Positions 1 through 8,366 are shown, counted from the stretch's first letter. The stretch is DNA of 64,000 nt from Myxococcota bacterium (GCA_024276675.1 JAJRWT010000068.1:1-64000), one strand, 5' to 3'. Notes: a model not told the origin generated them from the sequence alone. Numbers and translations are program-made.

Positions 1-192
1 AAAGCGGACCGAAGTCGGTGTATACCCCGGGGTATAGGGGCAGTTCGGTCCGCAAAGGGGCGCAAAAGCGGACCGAAGTCGGTGTATACCCCGGGGTATG
101 GGGGCAGTTCGGTCCGCAAAGGGGCGCAAAAGCGGACCGAAGTCGGTGTATACCCCGGGGTATGGGGGCAGTTCGGTCCGCAAAGAGGCACA
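1..192. repeat. Three tandem copies of a 64-bp nested palindrome
   Basis: Copies start at 1, 65 and 129 and are almost identical (A for G at 36 in the first, altered last bases in the third). Each has 10-base arms GCGGACCGAA and TTCGGTCCGC that can pair, enclosing an inner palindrome ATACCCCGGGGTAT, so every unit can form a nested hairpin or cruciform. The window begins inside the array, so more copies may lie to the left. Reading frames running through it only repeat the same peptide and show no family resemblance. The period matches that of the unrelated array at 2749-2967. Confidence 0.95.
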
Positions 193-210
193 AGGTACAT
201 GCTTGCCCTG
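190..210 (-). repeat. Leader-like motif next to palindrome array (copy 1)
   Basis: On the minus strand this reads CAGGGCAAGCATGTAC followed by CTTGT. The same motif, with G for A at one place, occurs at 2726-2746 and its first 17 bases at 3042-3058. Read in its own direction, it sits directly before the 64-bp array, exactly as copy 2 sits before the second array. The rest of the stretch to 410 shows no gene or clear signal. Confidence 0.75.
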
Positions 211-410
211 CCCCCCCCGGAAAAAAGAGTATCGCGGCAGGGCGTTCACATGCCCGTGCCGTCCTGATCCCTTTGCAGTTCAGGACTGCTGGGCCGCCTC
301 TGGTTGTACACCGTTCCAGCTCGGGTCATTCGCGCCCCACCCGGCGACCTGCGCCGCCACAGGCGCCCACCAACCATTGTCCCGGCGCTCCGGCCGAGTG
401 TCGGTGTCCC

Positions 411-1334
411 CTACCCAGCGTTGAGCATCACCACGAGAGTCAGCGCCAGGGCAAGGAGCACCGCTGCATTGGGGATGATGGCGAGGACGATGGCCAGGCC
501 ACGACCGGCGCGACGGCAGTCGGCCAGGTCTTCTTGGGCAAGGAGGTGGAGCTGGCGGTGGAGGGTGGCGGTATCCTGGGCCAGTTCAAGCCTTTGTCGC
601 TCCCACGACTCCAGCCAGCCCGATTCTTCCAGCGCCGTCACCAGGCCGCGACCAGCCCGCACCTTCTCCTGCGTAACACCGACGCGCTGCCTGGCCAGCC
701 TGGATGGCAGGGCCCTGGATGCACTTTCCAGCAGATCTTCCGTAGGAGCGCCGGCCTCGATGGCCGCGGACAGCAGCCAGAACAGCCGGGCTCGGGATGG
801 GTTTTGAGTAAGCGATGGGGTCAGGCTCCAGGCCAGTGATTCCAGGCCGCAGTATAGTGTCGCCGCCATCCGGCCCGTGGAACGGCGGAGCCAAAGCAAG
901 AGGAGCATGCAGCCCAACGAGCAGAGCAGGATTCCTTCCGCGATAGCATGGAAGGGACCGGGCAGGCCTGCCAGGAGGAGCAGGACGATGGGCGCCGGGA
1001 GCAGGGGCCGCAGTATCGCACGCCGTAGGTCATCCCGCTGTTGCTCCAGGCGGGCCAGGAGGGACAGGCCATCTGCCAGGCGGCCCTGGCGGAGGGCCGC
1101 TTCCAGGAGTGCCGCGGAGCCCATGCCCAGCACTTCGTCCAGCTCCGCGGGTGATACCTGCTCTTCTCTGCCCTGGACCAGGATGGCGCGCAAAGCAGCG
1201 AGAGCCCGCAGGCCCTGCTGGTCCCGCGTCCGCTCCAGGGTCGGCAGGAATTGCTCCAGGGACGCCCCACTCCGCACAATCTGCGCCACCTGTTGGAGCA
1301 GGACCGCGGCCCGCCGGGGAGGAAGTCGGGACAT
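411..1334 (-). CDS. Type II secretion/type IV pilus F-family membrane protein (GspF/PilC-like)
   Basis: About 307 aa. Residues 5-105 look like one T2SSF domain (LLQQVAQIVRSGASLEQFL start), followed by a hydrophobic pair around residues 115-155 and a final membrane segment at the extreme C terminus (LAIVLAIIPNAAVLLALAL). Family members are inner-membrane platform proteins of type II secretion or type IV pilus machines; this one is shorter than the usual 400 residues. The frame stays open to an ATG at 1451, but the extra 39 codons have clearly lower third-position GC and no ribosome site, while 1334 is preceded by AGGGGTGG, so 1334 is preferred. No partner secretion genes are adjacent; only the PilT-like gene at 62881 is related in theme. 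Confidence 0.7.
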   Translation of the reverse strand: MSRLPPRRAAVLLQQVAQIVRSGASLEQFLPTLERTRDQQGLRALAALRAILVQGREEQVSPAELDEVLGMGSAALLEAALRQGRLADGLSLLARLEQQRDDLRRAILRPLLPAPIVLLLLAGLPGPFHAIAEGILLCSLGCMLLLLWLRRSTGRMAATLYCGLESLAWSLTPSLTQNPSRARLFWLLSAAIEAGAPTEDLLESASRALPSRLARQRVGVTQEKVRAGRGLVTALEESGWLESWERQRLELAQDTATLHRQLHLLAQEDLADCRRAGRGLAIVLAIIPNAAVLLALALTLVVMLNAG

Positions 1335-2002
1335 GGGCCACCACCCCTGCGCGAGTCGGCGACGAAGCCGATGAAAGATCACAGAATCAAGCACGCAGAG
1401 TCTCCTCAAGAAGTCCCAGGAGCGCTCAGAGTAGCCACCATCCAACGACATCGCCAGCGAAGGTCTACCAGCCCGTCGCTGGCGATCTCTGGGTCCGCGC
1501 CTGTCATGGCGCCCGTGGGGCGGGCATCTTGCCGGCGTGGCGCGTTCGCCTTCTCAGCGGTTGGCAGGCTGGAAAGCCGGCCCCACGATCCTTGGCACAC
1601 GGGCCGGCTGGAAAGCCTGCCCCACCATCCTTGGCACACGGGCCGGCTGGAAAGCCTGCCCCACCATCCTTGGCACACTGGCCGGCTGGAAGCCGGCCCC
1701 ACGATCTTGACATGGAGGCCGGCGACAAGATGGGCTATCTCTGGAAACAGGGCTTCTTCGAGGGGGCCCATCCGCGATGATCAATCTCGTCTTGTTCCTC
1801 GAGGAGCGTTCCGCCCAGGCACTGCTCAGAGGCCTGCTGGCTCGTCGGCAAAGAAGCCGCAAGTTCCGCGAACCCGACCGTCTTGGATGCCCTTCCCACG
1901 AACTCCGTCCCAAGCCAAAGGGAAGTGCAGCACGCTTCGCGAGCATTGGAAGATCCGAACAGGGTGGTTGGGGGTGCTCGCGCCGCTTTCCGAGGGTCCC
2001 GC
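1335..2002. other. Gene-free stretch with repeat cluster
   Basis: No convincing gene. It holds the 39-bp repeat cluster at 1564-1710, preceded by a GCATCTTGCCGGCGTGG segment of the same sequence style. Frames crossing it give Gly/Arg/Pro-rich peptides of the sort produced by repeats, not by genes. Confidence 0.6.
1564..1710. repeat. Four tandem copies of a 39-bp GCCGGCTGGAAAGCC repeat
   Basis: Copies begin at 1564, 1603, 1642 and 1681; the last is shortened and loses one A. Core pattern: GCCGGCTGGAAAGCC, then TGCCCCACCATCC, then TTGGCACACGG. The half-palindrome GCCGGCTGGAAGCCGGC also occurs singly near 2694-2710. Repeats of this style are scattered in many large bacterial genomes and are often mis-annotated as small proteins (peptides such as AGKMPAPR). 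The function is unknown. Confidence 0.9.
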
Positions 2003-2464
2003 TCAGTAATAGCTGGCATAGGAGCCCCCGAACAACAGGTAGGCTGCACCGGCGTTCGTGTCGACGGAGTACTCTCCACAGTCACCCAGAAGGATCTCGT
2101 CGATGCCGTCGCCGTCGATGTCTCCAGCGCTGGCCGAAGACATGCCGATACTGCTTCCTGTCTCTTCCTCTGCGATCTGGGCTTGTGCATCAGACGCATC
2201 CACCGTACCAGTGACGGGACCCAGGAACAGGTACTCCGCGTCGTTCCCGCTGGCTCCCACAAGGGTCGCGGGGTGGATGCCAAGGTAGTAGCCTGGCAGG
2301 TACACACTGAACTTCTTGCCGCCAGCCAGGAACTCCCCACCGGGCACCTGCACCAGCAACGAGCCGTCCGCAGGATGCTCCAACAGCCAGGGCGGCGGTG
2401 ATGGCTCGTCCTGCTTCCGGCCCGTTCCTGCGTCGACTTCAACCTGCATCGTTCTTTTCACCAT
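2003..2464 (-). pseudogene. Chimeric remnant: SUMF1-like start joined to FG-GAP repeat
   Basis: A 153-aa frame. Residues 30-65 ([10 protein letters not shown]...[12 protein letters not shown]) resemble the start of a formylglycine-generating-enzyme/SUMF1 domain (usual pattern PGGEFxMG...YxxYPVTN). Straight after this the sequence becomes an integrin-like FG-GAP repeat: a calcium loop [14 protein letters not shown] at about 110-125 and a second half-repeat [10 protein letters not shown]. Neither domain is complete, there is no signal peptide, and the ribosome site before 2464 is weak. The likeliest reading is a fusion of two gene fragments left by recombination among repeats. A short expressed protein cannot be excluded. 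Confidence 0.5.
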
Positions 2465-2725
2465 CTACTCACATCTCGCATGTCAATATGCCACGTCAGC
2501 GCAACCACTTGAGATAGCGCTGCCATACCCTGCCCGTTCCGGCGCCATCAACCCCTTGCTCCAGGAAGCGTTTTCCTCGGAACTGCGTCGCCGAGCATCG
2601 CTGGGAGTGCCCCACCCGCCGCGATGTCGATGCGGACCTCTGTGGGGCTGGCATCTTGCCGGCAGGGCCTTATCGTCACTCTGCATGGTACGCCGGCTGG
2701 AAGCCGGCGCCACTGGGTGGCGTAC

Positions 2726-2746
2726 CAGGGCGAGCATGTACGTTGT
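2726..2746 (+). repeat. Leader-like motif next to hairpin array (copy 2)
   Basis: CAGGGCGAGCATGTAC followed by GTTGT. It differs from the copy at 190-210 at two positions and lies immediately in front of the array that starts at about 2749. A third copy of the first 17 bases is at 3042-3058, after the array and beside the end of the methyltransferase gene. Confidence 0.75.
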
Positions 2747-2748
2747 TT

Positions 2749-2967
2749 CCGTCTTGGAGCCTTGGGGCGGAAGCAACTGGGCTGAGACCGGAGTTCTCCC
2801 CGGAGTTGCTTCCGGCCTGTGCCTGAAAAACGGAAGCAACTGGGCTGAGACCACCGGTTCTCCCCGGAGTTGCTTCCGTTTTGGAGCCTTGGGGCGGAAG
2901 CAACTGGGCTGAGACCGGAGTTCTCCCCGGAGTTGCTTCCGTTTTGGAGCCTTGGGGCGGAAGCAAC
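2749..2967. repeat. Three and a half tandem hairpin units, 63-64 bp period
   Basis: Cores at 2768-2814, 2831-2878 and 2895-2941 plus a broken fourth at 2958-2967. Each complete core has perfect 11-base arms CGGAAGCAACT and AGTTGCTTCCG around a loop of about 25 bases. Units are joined by TTTTGGAGCCTTGGGG, except between cores 1 and 2 where the linker is GCCTGTGCCTGAAAAA. There are no unique spacers, so it is not a CRISPR. Its arms are unrelated to the 1-192 array although period, design and leader motif match. Confidence 0.95.
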
Positions 2968-3041
2968 CTTGCATCGGTAACCTCGTCTCGTCAGGGGACG
3001 AGGCACTTCCCACACATCACGAAGCTCACCGGTAGGCGTAT

Positions 3042-3058
3042 CAGGGCGAGCATGTACG
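3042..3058 (+). repeat. Leader-like motif (copy 3, without array)
   Basis: Identical to the first 17 bases of the copy at 2726 (CAGGGCGAGCATGTACG). Here it is followed by the 3' end of the methyltransferase gene rather than by palindromic units. Confidence 0.7.
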
Positions 3059-3083
3059 GAGCGAAACAGGTCAAGACACGCGC

Positions 3084-5018
3084 CTACAGCTTTGCGGCGA
3101 TGTCACGGGCCAGAGCTTCAAGGTGCAGCAGCTCACGGCGGAGCAGTGACACGGCCTGTTCCACCTGGCGGGAGACTGTGTCGCGCCGCTCCAGCAGGCT
3201 GTGGGGCACCAGCAAACCCTTGAAGAACGAGTGGGGCACCCTGGGATGGAGGCCCCCCTCCTGGGCGGCGGCCATGGCTTCCTGTACCGGCCCCGAGAGC
3301 AGGTAGGGAACCAGGAAGGCGATGCTCCTGCCATCAGGGGATCGCAGGACCACGAACTCGGTGCTGGCCATGACTCCGTCCACTTGGCTGGCCAGGTGGG
3401 CGTCCACGAGAGCCACCTGCCGCAGGTAGGGTCGTAGACGTGACACTATCACATCACCTACCCGCAGCAGCTTCTTGCTGCTGCCCATCCGGGATCCCGG
3501 GAGGGCCCTTCTTGCGCCGCGGACGAGCCCGGCGGAGGCGTGGGTGGTGTCGATGAGCGTGAAGCGCCGCCCGTCATCGACAGGTGCCAGCGTCCGGTCA
3601 GACAGCTCCACCAGGCCTCCCAGGGGCAAGCCATCGCATTGCAGGTTGCGACGGGGATCGTAGCGCTCGGGAGCCAACACCAGCCCGTGGTCCAAACGGG
3701 CACGGGGTACCACCACGGCCCTGGGAGTGGCCGGAGGCTCCTTCCCGCCCTCCAGCAGCTCCCAACGTTGTACAATGTCTTCCAGGTCGTGGTCCCAGGC
3801 CCTCCAGGGGTCGTCCTCGTGGACCTGGCCATCGGTTTCACGCAGGATGGGCCTTCCACGGGAGTCCTTGCCCGAACGGGCAGCCACCTGGAAGAGTATC
3901 CGCCCGCCTCCTTGCCCCTGCCGGCCGCTGCTTCGCCGACGACCCAGCAGGATGCAGGTTCTCTGGCCGGTGTGAGGCTGGAAGGTGCTGCTGGGCAGGC
4001 TCACCACTCCCCTCACTTCCAGGTGCCGAAGAAGCCATCGCCTCAAGGGAGCCCACCTGGCCACCGCCAGTTTGCCGTGGGGAAGCACGATGGCGATTCT
4101 CCCACCTGGCCGCAGCAGTCCCACGCACTTCTCCAGGAAGAGTACGTCTCGCTCCACCTTCTTGCGGCCACGCCCATTCTGGAAGGCGTCCAGGATGCGC
4201 CGGTCCCGCAGCTCGCCCGCGAAGGGAGGGTTGGTGAGTATGACGTCCACCCGGCCCCCCGGGGGCCCGTTGCAGGAGTCCAGGTATTCGTGAATGCTGG
4301 CAGGCGCCTGAGAGTCCTGGGGCGAGACCTCCCGCCCGGTATCAGCCCCGAGCAGGGCGTCGGCAAGCCGTAGCCTGGCGCTCCGGCCAGTGGTGGCCAG
4401 CATGAGCACCTTTGCCACCCGTATGGCCCTGGGATCCAGGTCGAATCCAAGCAATCCATCCAGCGCGCTCCCTGGAGCGCCCCCTGCCTGGACCATGTGG
4501 TGCCAGGCCTGAACCAGGAAGCCCCCGGAGCCGCAACAGGGGTCCAACACCCACTCCCCCTGCCGCGGCCGTGTCATCCTGACACATGCCTCCACCACGT
4601 GGCGAGGCGTGAAAAACTGCCCCTTCCGGGCCCTGGCCGTGGGAACCGAGATTGTCTCCAGCAACGAGTCCAGCATGAGCGCCCCGGAGCCAGTGAAGGA
4701 GAAGGCCCCCAGCAGCGATGCACAGGTGTGCAGGTGCTGTTCCCGGAGCCTGGAGAGCGCGGTGGACCGACCCAGCAGGCCGGGCCATCGCTCGGCGATC
4801 TCGGCCAGCAGGTGGAAGACCCCTCGCCAGGTCTGCCCGGGTGAAGCAAATCCAGGGAAATGCCTGCCCTGGTGCAGCAGCTCGTCAGCCAGCCTGGCCA
4901 GCACGAGTTCCAGCACGACCTCGAAGGGATCCTCGCCGCTGCCCGCCGCCACCAGCTCTTCCATTCTGCGCACCACGGAGACCCAGTCGCCCGCCTTCAT
5001 CTGGTGTCTGCGTGACAT
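3084..5018 (-). CDS. N6-adenine-type DNA methyltransferase with fused specificity region
   Basis: 644 aa. A helical HsdM_N-like part precedes FFTPRHVVE (about 136), the SAM-binding motif DPCCGSGGF (about 161) and the catalytic NPPF (about 263), the order of gamma-class adenine methylases. From about residue 440 to the end it resembles half of a type I S subunit, with LLRVGDVIVSRLRPYLR typical of the segment around a target-recognition domain, so one chain may both choose and methylate its site. HsdM proteins are usually about 500 aa and lack this tail. No nuclease motif is seen in it and no HsdR gene is near. The ATG at 5018 follows AAGGAGCA. It lies 36 bp after the EndoQ-UvrD fusion on the same strand, probably in one transcript. 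It could be an orphan methylase or part of an unusual defence pair. Confidence 0.85.
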   Translation of the reverse strand: MSRRHQMKAGDWVSVVRRMEELVAAGSGEDPFEVVLELVLARLADELLHQGRHFPGFASPGQTWRGVFHLLAEIAERWPGLLGRSTALSRLREQHLHTCASLLGAFSFTGSGALMLDSLLETISVPTARARKGQFFTPRHVVEACVRMTRPRQGEWVLDPCCGSGGFLVQAWHHMVQAGGAPGSALDGLLGFDLDPRAIRVAKVLMLATTGRSARLRLADALLGADTGREVSPQDSQAPASIHEYLDSCNGPPGGRVDVILTNPPFAGELRDRRILDAFQNGRGRKKVERDVLFLEKCVGLLRPGGRIAIVLPHGKLAVARWAPLRRWLLRHLEVRGVVSLPSSTFQPHTGQRTCILLGRRRSSGRQGQGGGRILFQVAARSGKDSRGRPILRETDGQVHEDDPWRAWDHDLEDIVQRWELLEGGKEPPATPRAVVVPRARLDHGLVLAPERYDPRRNLQCDGLPLGGLVELSDRTLAPVDDGRRFTLIDTTHASAGLVRGARRALPGSRMGSSKKLLRVGDVIVSRLRPYLRQVALVDAHLASQVDGVMASTEFVVLRSPDGRSIAFLVPYLLSGPVQEAMAAAQEGGLHPRVPHSFFKGLLVPHSLLERRDTVSRQVEQAVSLLRRELLHLEALARDIAAKL

Positions 5019-5054
5019 GGATTGCTCCTTGGTTGTTTTCCCAGGACCGGAGGG

Positions 5055-8000
5055 TCAGCCACCGAACAGCGACAGTTGGCGTTCCTGGCTGCGATCCCCG
5101 CGGCCGGCGAAGCTGCTCTCCTGGTGTTGCGTGTATCGCTCCCCGATACAAGAGAGAAACCTGGATGGCGACGCTTCGACGACACGGCCCCGCAGCAGAC
5201 GCCTCCTGGCCCGCATGAGGAAGAGCAGGTCGCGAGCCCGCGTGATGGCCACGAAGAATAGACGCCGCTCCTCTTCCACCTGTGCGGGCTCCAGGGCGGA
5301 GGGGTCACCCCACGCCATGGGAAGCAGTCCCTCCTCGCAACCGATGATGAACACGACGCGAAACTCCAATCCCTTGGCGGCGTGCATGGTGAGCAACGAG
5401 ATGCGATCCGCGCGTGGATCCCAGGTGTCGACCTGGACAGCCGTGGAGGTCCAGGTCAGGAAACGGTCCAGGTCGTCTCCGCAGGCGCGAGCCATGGGTC
5501 GAAGCATCTCCACTGTCCCGGGCAGCATTGCAAGATCCCGGTGAACCTGGCAGCCCGGCTCGGCATCGGCCCGGCGTTTCCCGCCGCTCTCCAGCTCGGC
5601 CGCTGCTGCAAGCAGGGCTTCTTCGAGACCCGGGCCACCATCCAATGCGACCTTCATGCCATCCAGCAGGGGCTCCAGGAGGGGCAGGTGTCGCAGGGGC
5701 TCGTGGCTGCGCCGCTGGAAGGGCATGCCGGAGCGGGAGAGGGCTTCTTCCAGTGGGCCAGCCAGCTCGGCGCTGCGAAACAATATCGCAAAATCAGAGA
5801 AGGACAGTTCCATTTCCGGTGCTGGGCCCACTCTGCCGCTGTCCATCGAAAAGAAACCATGGCCACCCATGAGCCTTTCGATGCCGTGGACCACCTGCTC
5901 CGCCTCGGCCCCGTGGCTGGGGGCAACGCCCAGGATGATCCTGCGGGAATGAAGGGCCTGGGGCAGAGATGGAGGCCGCCCCGGCATGGAGGCTTCCATG
6001 AGTCGATCCGAGGCATGGACGATACAACGACCCGAGCGGTAGTTCCTGGAGAGGCGTACCACCGCAGCACCCGGAAAGTCCTTGGTGAAGCGCCCGAAGT
6101 ACTGGGGACTCGCCCCGCGGAAGCCGTATATCGCCTGGTTGGGATCGCCTATGGCACACAGCCTGGATCCGGAGCGTCCCTTCCCCACCAACAGCCCCGT
6201 CAGGCGGTACTGCTGCTGGTCCAGGTCCTGGTACTCGTCCACTGATACATAGGGGTAGCGCCGACACAATTCCTGGGCCAGCCCTGGCCGCTGCTGGAGA
6301 ATATCCGCCGCCATTCCCACCAGGTCGTCCAGGTCCAGCCTGCCCATGTCCATCAAGGCGCTTGCATAGGCTTCCATGGCGGCTCTGACCCGGGAGTCCT
6401 CCGAGACGGCGCCCCTGCGCTTCAGGAGGGAGATCTCCTTCAGTGTGCGCAGTACCCGGGGAAGTGTCCAACCGGTCACGGAGAGAAGGACCTCCTGGCG
6501 TTCCGGGTCGCTGGCCACCGACAGCCGGGCAGGGAGGCCCAGGGTCGAGCCCCACTCCCTGATGATGGAGAGCCCCAGGGAATGAAAGGTGGCCACCCTG
6601 GGGAGTTCTCTCGCTCCCCTGAGCAGCGAGTGGAGCCTCTCTTCCAGTTCCTGTGCGGCGCGGCGGGTAAACGCGATGGCCAGACAACGGCTGGGTGATA
6701 CCCCCAGGTCCAGCACCAGGTGTGCAATCCTGTGGGTGAGGGTCCTGGTCTTGCCGGACCCCGGCCCTGCGATGATGAGCAGGTGACGGTCCACGACGCG
6801 GGCAGCCAGCCGCTGCTTGGGATCGAGACCCTGCAACACACCGGAAGATGCGGCAAAGAGCCCCTGCTGGACATCGTGGGGCGGCGCCCGGTCCGGGGGA
6901 GCTGCGAGGCCCCGCTGCGGCGGCTCACGGGCAGCTCCGGGATGGTTGCCATGGATGCCACCGGGTGCTGCATTGCCGGCATCCAGGGCGGATGGGCTGC
7001 CCTCGCCGTGCCGGCCGGGAAGCTGGAACAGGAGATTCCCCCCTCGCTGCACCTTAAGTTCCTGGGGCGTGAAGAGGCGCACGACACCGTACTCGCCATC
7101 GTAGCCGCCCTCTTTCAGGACCTGCCCCCGCCGGAGCCTGTCCAGGGCCTCCTGGAGCTGGGGCCATGGAGTGGAGGCCAGTTCATGGGTGGGTATGTAA
7201 TCCAGCAGGGGAAGCTCGGGCCCCAGGGAATCCACGAGCCGGCTCCAGGCCCTGGCCACGGTCTTGGAGCCAGCCCCAACCCCGAGGATTTCGGAGAGCA
7301 GCTCCGGCAGGGGCACCAGGCTGCGTACCAGGCCCGCGCTGGGCGGGGGCTGTCCGGGAGGTCGATCCGCCAGCTCCTGGACCCGGTGCATGACGCCCAC
7401 CGTGAGGGGGCGCCCACAGCGGGGGCAGAGCCCGTCCAGGGATCGGGTCTGGGCGGGGGTGAGCCTGACCTGGCATTTCCGGTGGCCGTCCAGGTGGTAT
7501 TTGCCTTCTTCGGGAAAGAACTCCACGGTGCCCACGTAGCCCCGGCCCGTCTCCAGGGCTTCGCGAAGGGCAAAGAAATCCAAGCGCGTGTCGAAGATAC
7601 ATGCCTCGCGCCCCAACTTCTGGGGAGAATGGGCGTCGGAGCTGGAAATCAACCTGTAGCGGTCCAGGGATGACACCATCCAGTTCATTGGCGGGTCCGA
7701 GGAGAGGCCCGTTTCCACCGCGAAGATGTGATCCGCCAGGTCGCCGTAGCATTCCCGGATGGAGTCGAAGCCTGATCGGGAGCCCAGGGCCGCGAACCAT
7801 GGAGTCCAGATGTGGGCCGGCACGAGATAGGAGTGTTCGCCGGATTCCAGGACCATTTCCAGGAGATCACGGGAGTCAAGACCCAGTATGGGACGCCCGT
7901 CCGACGCCAGGTTGCCCACGCGATCCAGCGCCGCCACGAGTCGGTCCAGGGATGCCATGTCCGGTAGGATGACCAGGTGGTGGATCTTCCTGGTCTTGTC

Positions 8001-8366
8001 GCCCTTCTTGTAGATGGTGGAGATCTCCCCCGACAGTATGAAGCGCATGCGGCCCTGGCAGGCGGCGGGCAGTTGAGCCATCACCTCTGCCTCTGATTCC
8101 GGAACCAGGCGAAAAAGCCCGGGCTCGGCCTCCACGAGGGATTCCCGGAGATTTGCGCGCCAGGCCGGGTGGGTGACGTCCCCGGTGGCGAGCAGCGACA
8201 GGCCCTTCTTCAGACCCCAGGCGGCCATGGGCACGAGGTCGCATTGCTTGCTCGTGGCCCTGGAGTACCTGGAGTGGACGTGAAGGTCGGCGTAGAATCG
8301 CAAGGGCGCCTCCGCTGGGAGACCGACTGTAACCCGTCCCCGGCGGGAGGCCGTCGCGCATGGCAT
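5055..8366 (-). CDS. EndoQ-like PHP nuclease fused to UvrD-family helicase
   Basis: 1103 aa. The N-terminal 400 residues match the endonuclease Q type: PHP signature FYADLHVHSRYS (about 24), a zinc site with CPRCGRPLTVGV (about 314) and then HRVQELADRP. EndoQ nicks DNA 5' of deaminated or abasic bases in archaea and a few bacteria. A low-complexity linker leads into a full SF1 helicase: Walker A AGPGSGKT (about 533), DEYQD (about 708), GDPNQAIYGFRGA, RLSRNYRS, TMHAAKGLEF and the ERRLFFVAITRARD motif. The arrangement suggests that lesion nicking and unwinding occur in one protein. The ATG at 8366 has only a weak ribosome site. The gene sits 32 bp after the beta-helix lipoprotein gene and 36 bp before the methyltransferase gene. 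Confidence 0.88.
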   Translation of the reverse strand: MPCATASRRGRVTVGLPAEAPLRFYADLHVHSRYSRATSKQCDLVPMAAWGLKKGLSLLATGDVTHPAWRANLRESLVEAEPGLFRLVPESEAEVMAQLPAACQGRMRFILSGEISTIYKKGDKTRKIHHLVILPDMASLDRLVAALDRVGNLASDGRPILGLDSRDLLEMVLESGEHSYLVPAHIWTPWFAALGSRSGFDSIRECYGDLADHIFAVETGLSSDPPMNWMVSSLDRYRLISSSDAHSPQKLGREACIFDTRLDFFALREALETGRGYVGTVEFFPEEGKYHLDGHRKCQVRLTPAQTRSLDGLCPRCGRPLTVGVMHRVQELADRPPGQPPPSAGLVRSLVPLPELLSEILGVGAGSKTVARAWSRLVDSLGPELPLLDYIPTHELASTPWPQLQEALDRLRRGQVLKEGGYDGEYGVVRLFTPQELKVQRGGNLLFQLPGRHGEGSPSALDAGNAAPGGIHGNHPGAAREPPQRGLAAPPDRAPPHDVQQGLFAASSGVLQGLDPKQRLAARVVDRHLLIIAGPGSGKTRTLTHRIAHLVLDLGVSPSRCLAIAFTRRAAQELEERLHSLLRGARELPRVATFHSLGLSIIREWGSTLGLPARLSVASDPERQEVLLSVTGWTLPRVLRTLKEISLLKRRGAVSEDSRVRAAMEAYASALMDMGRLDLDDLVGMAADILQQRPGLAQELCRRYPYVSVDEYQDLDQQQYRLTGLLVGKGRSGSRLCAIGDPNQAIYGFRGASPQYFGRFTKDFPGAAVVRLSRNYRSGRCIVHASDRLMEASMPGRPPSLPQALHSRRIILGVAPSHGAEAEQVVHGIERLMGGHGFFSMDSGRVGPAPEMELSFSDFAILFRSAELAGPLEEALSRSGMPFQRRSHEPLRHLPLLEPLLDGMKVALDGGPGLEEALLAAAAELESGGKRRADAEPGCQVHRDLAMLPGTVEMLRPMARACGDDLDRFLTWTSTAVQVDTWDPRADRISLLTMHAAKGLEFRVVFIIGCEEGLLPMAWGDPSALEPAQVEEERRLFFVAITRARDLLFLMRARRRLLRGRVVEASPSRFLSCIGERYTQHQESSFAGRGDRSQERQLSLFGG

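Larger units (their letters stand above)
2465..3083. other. Gene-free stretch with hairpin array and leader motifs
   Basis: No gene is supported. It holds one half-palindrome of the 39-bp family (about 2694-2710), leader motif copies at 2726-2746 and 3042-3058, and the 63-64 bp hairpin array between them. The two motif copies share further flanking bases (GTGGCGTACCAGGG versus GTAGGCGTATCAGGG), so the array is bracketed by direct repeats of about 26 bp. Confidence 0.65.

Noticed and set aside
18..839. 273-residue plus-strand frame through the 64-bp repeats
   Set aside because: It only reads the repeats and then the antisense of the GspF-like gene; no ribosome site or family match.
1..2967. 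CRISPR arrays at 1-192 and 2749-2967
   Set aside because: Units touch each other without unique spacers and the palindromes fill the unit; no cas genes are in the window.
5055..8366. UvrD fusion as the restriction subunit of a classical type I system
   Set aside because: HsdR is an SF2 translocase with a PD-(D/E)XK nuclease; this protein is SF1 with a PHP nuclease, so a standard R subunit is ruled out.
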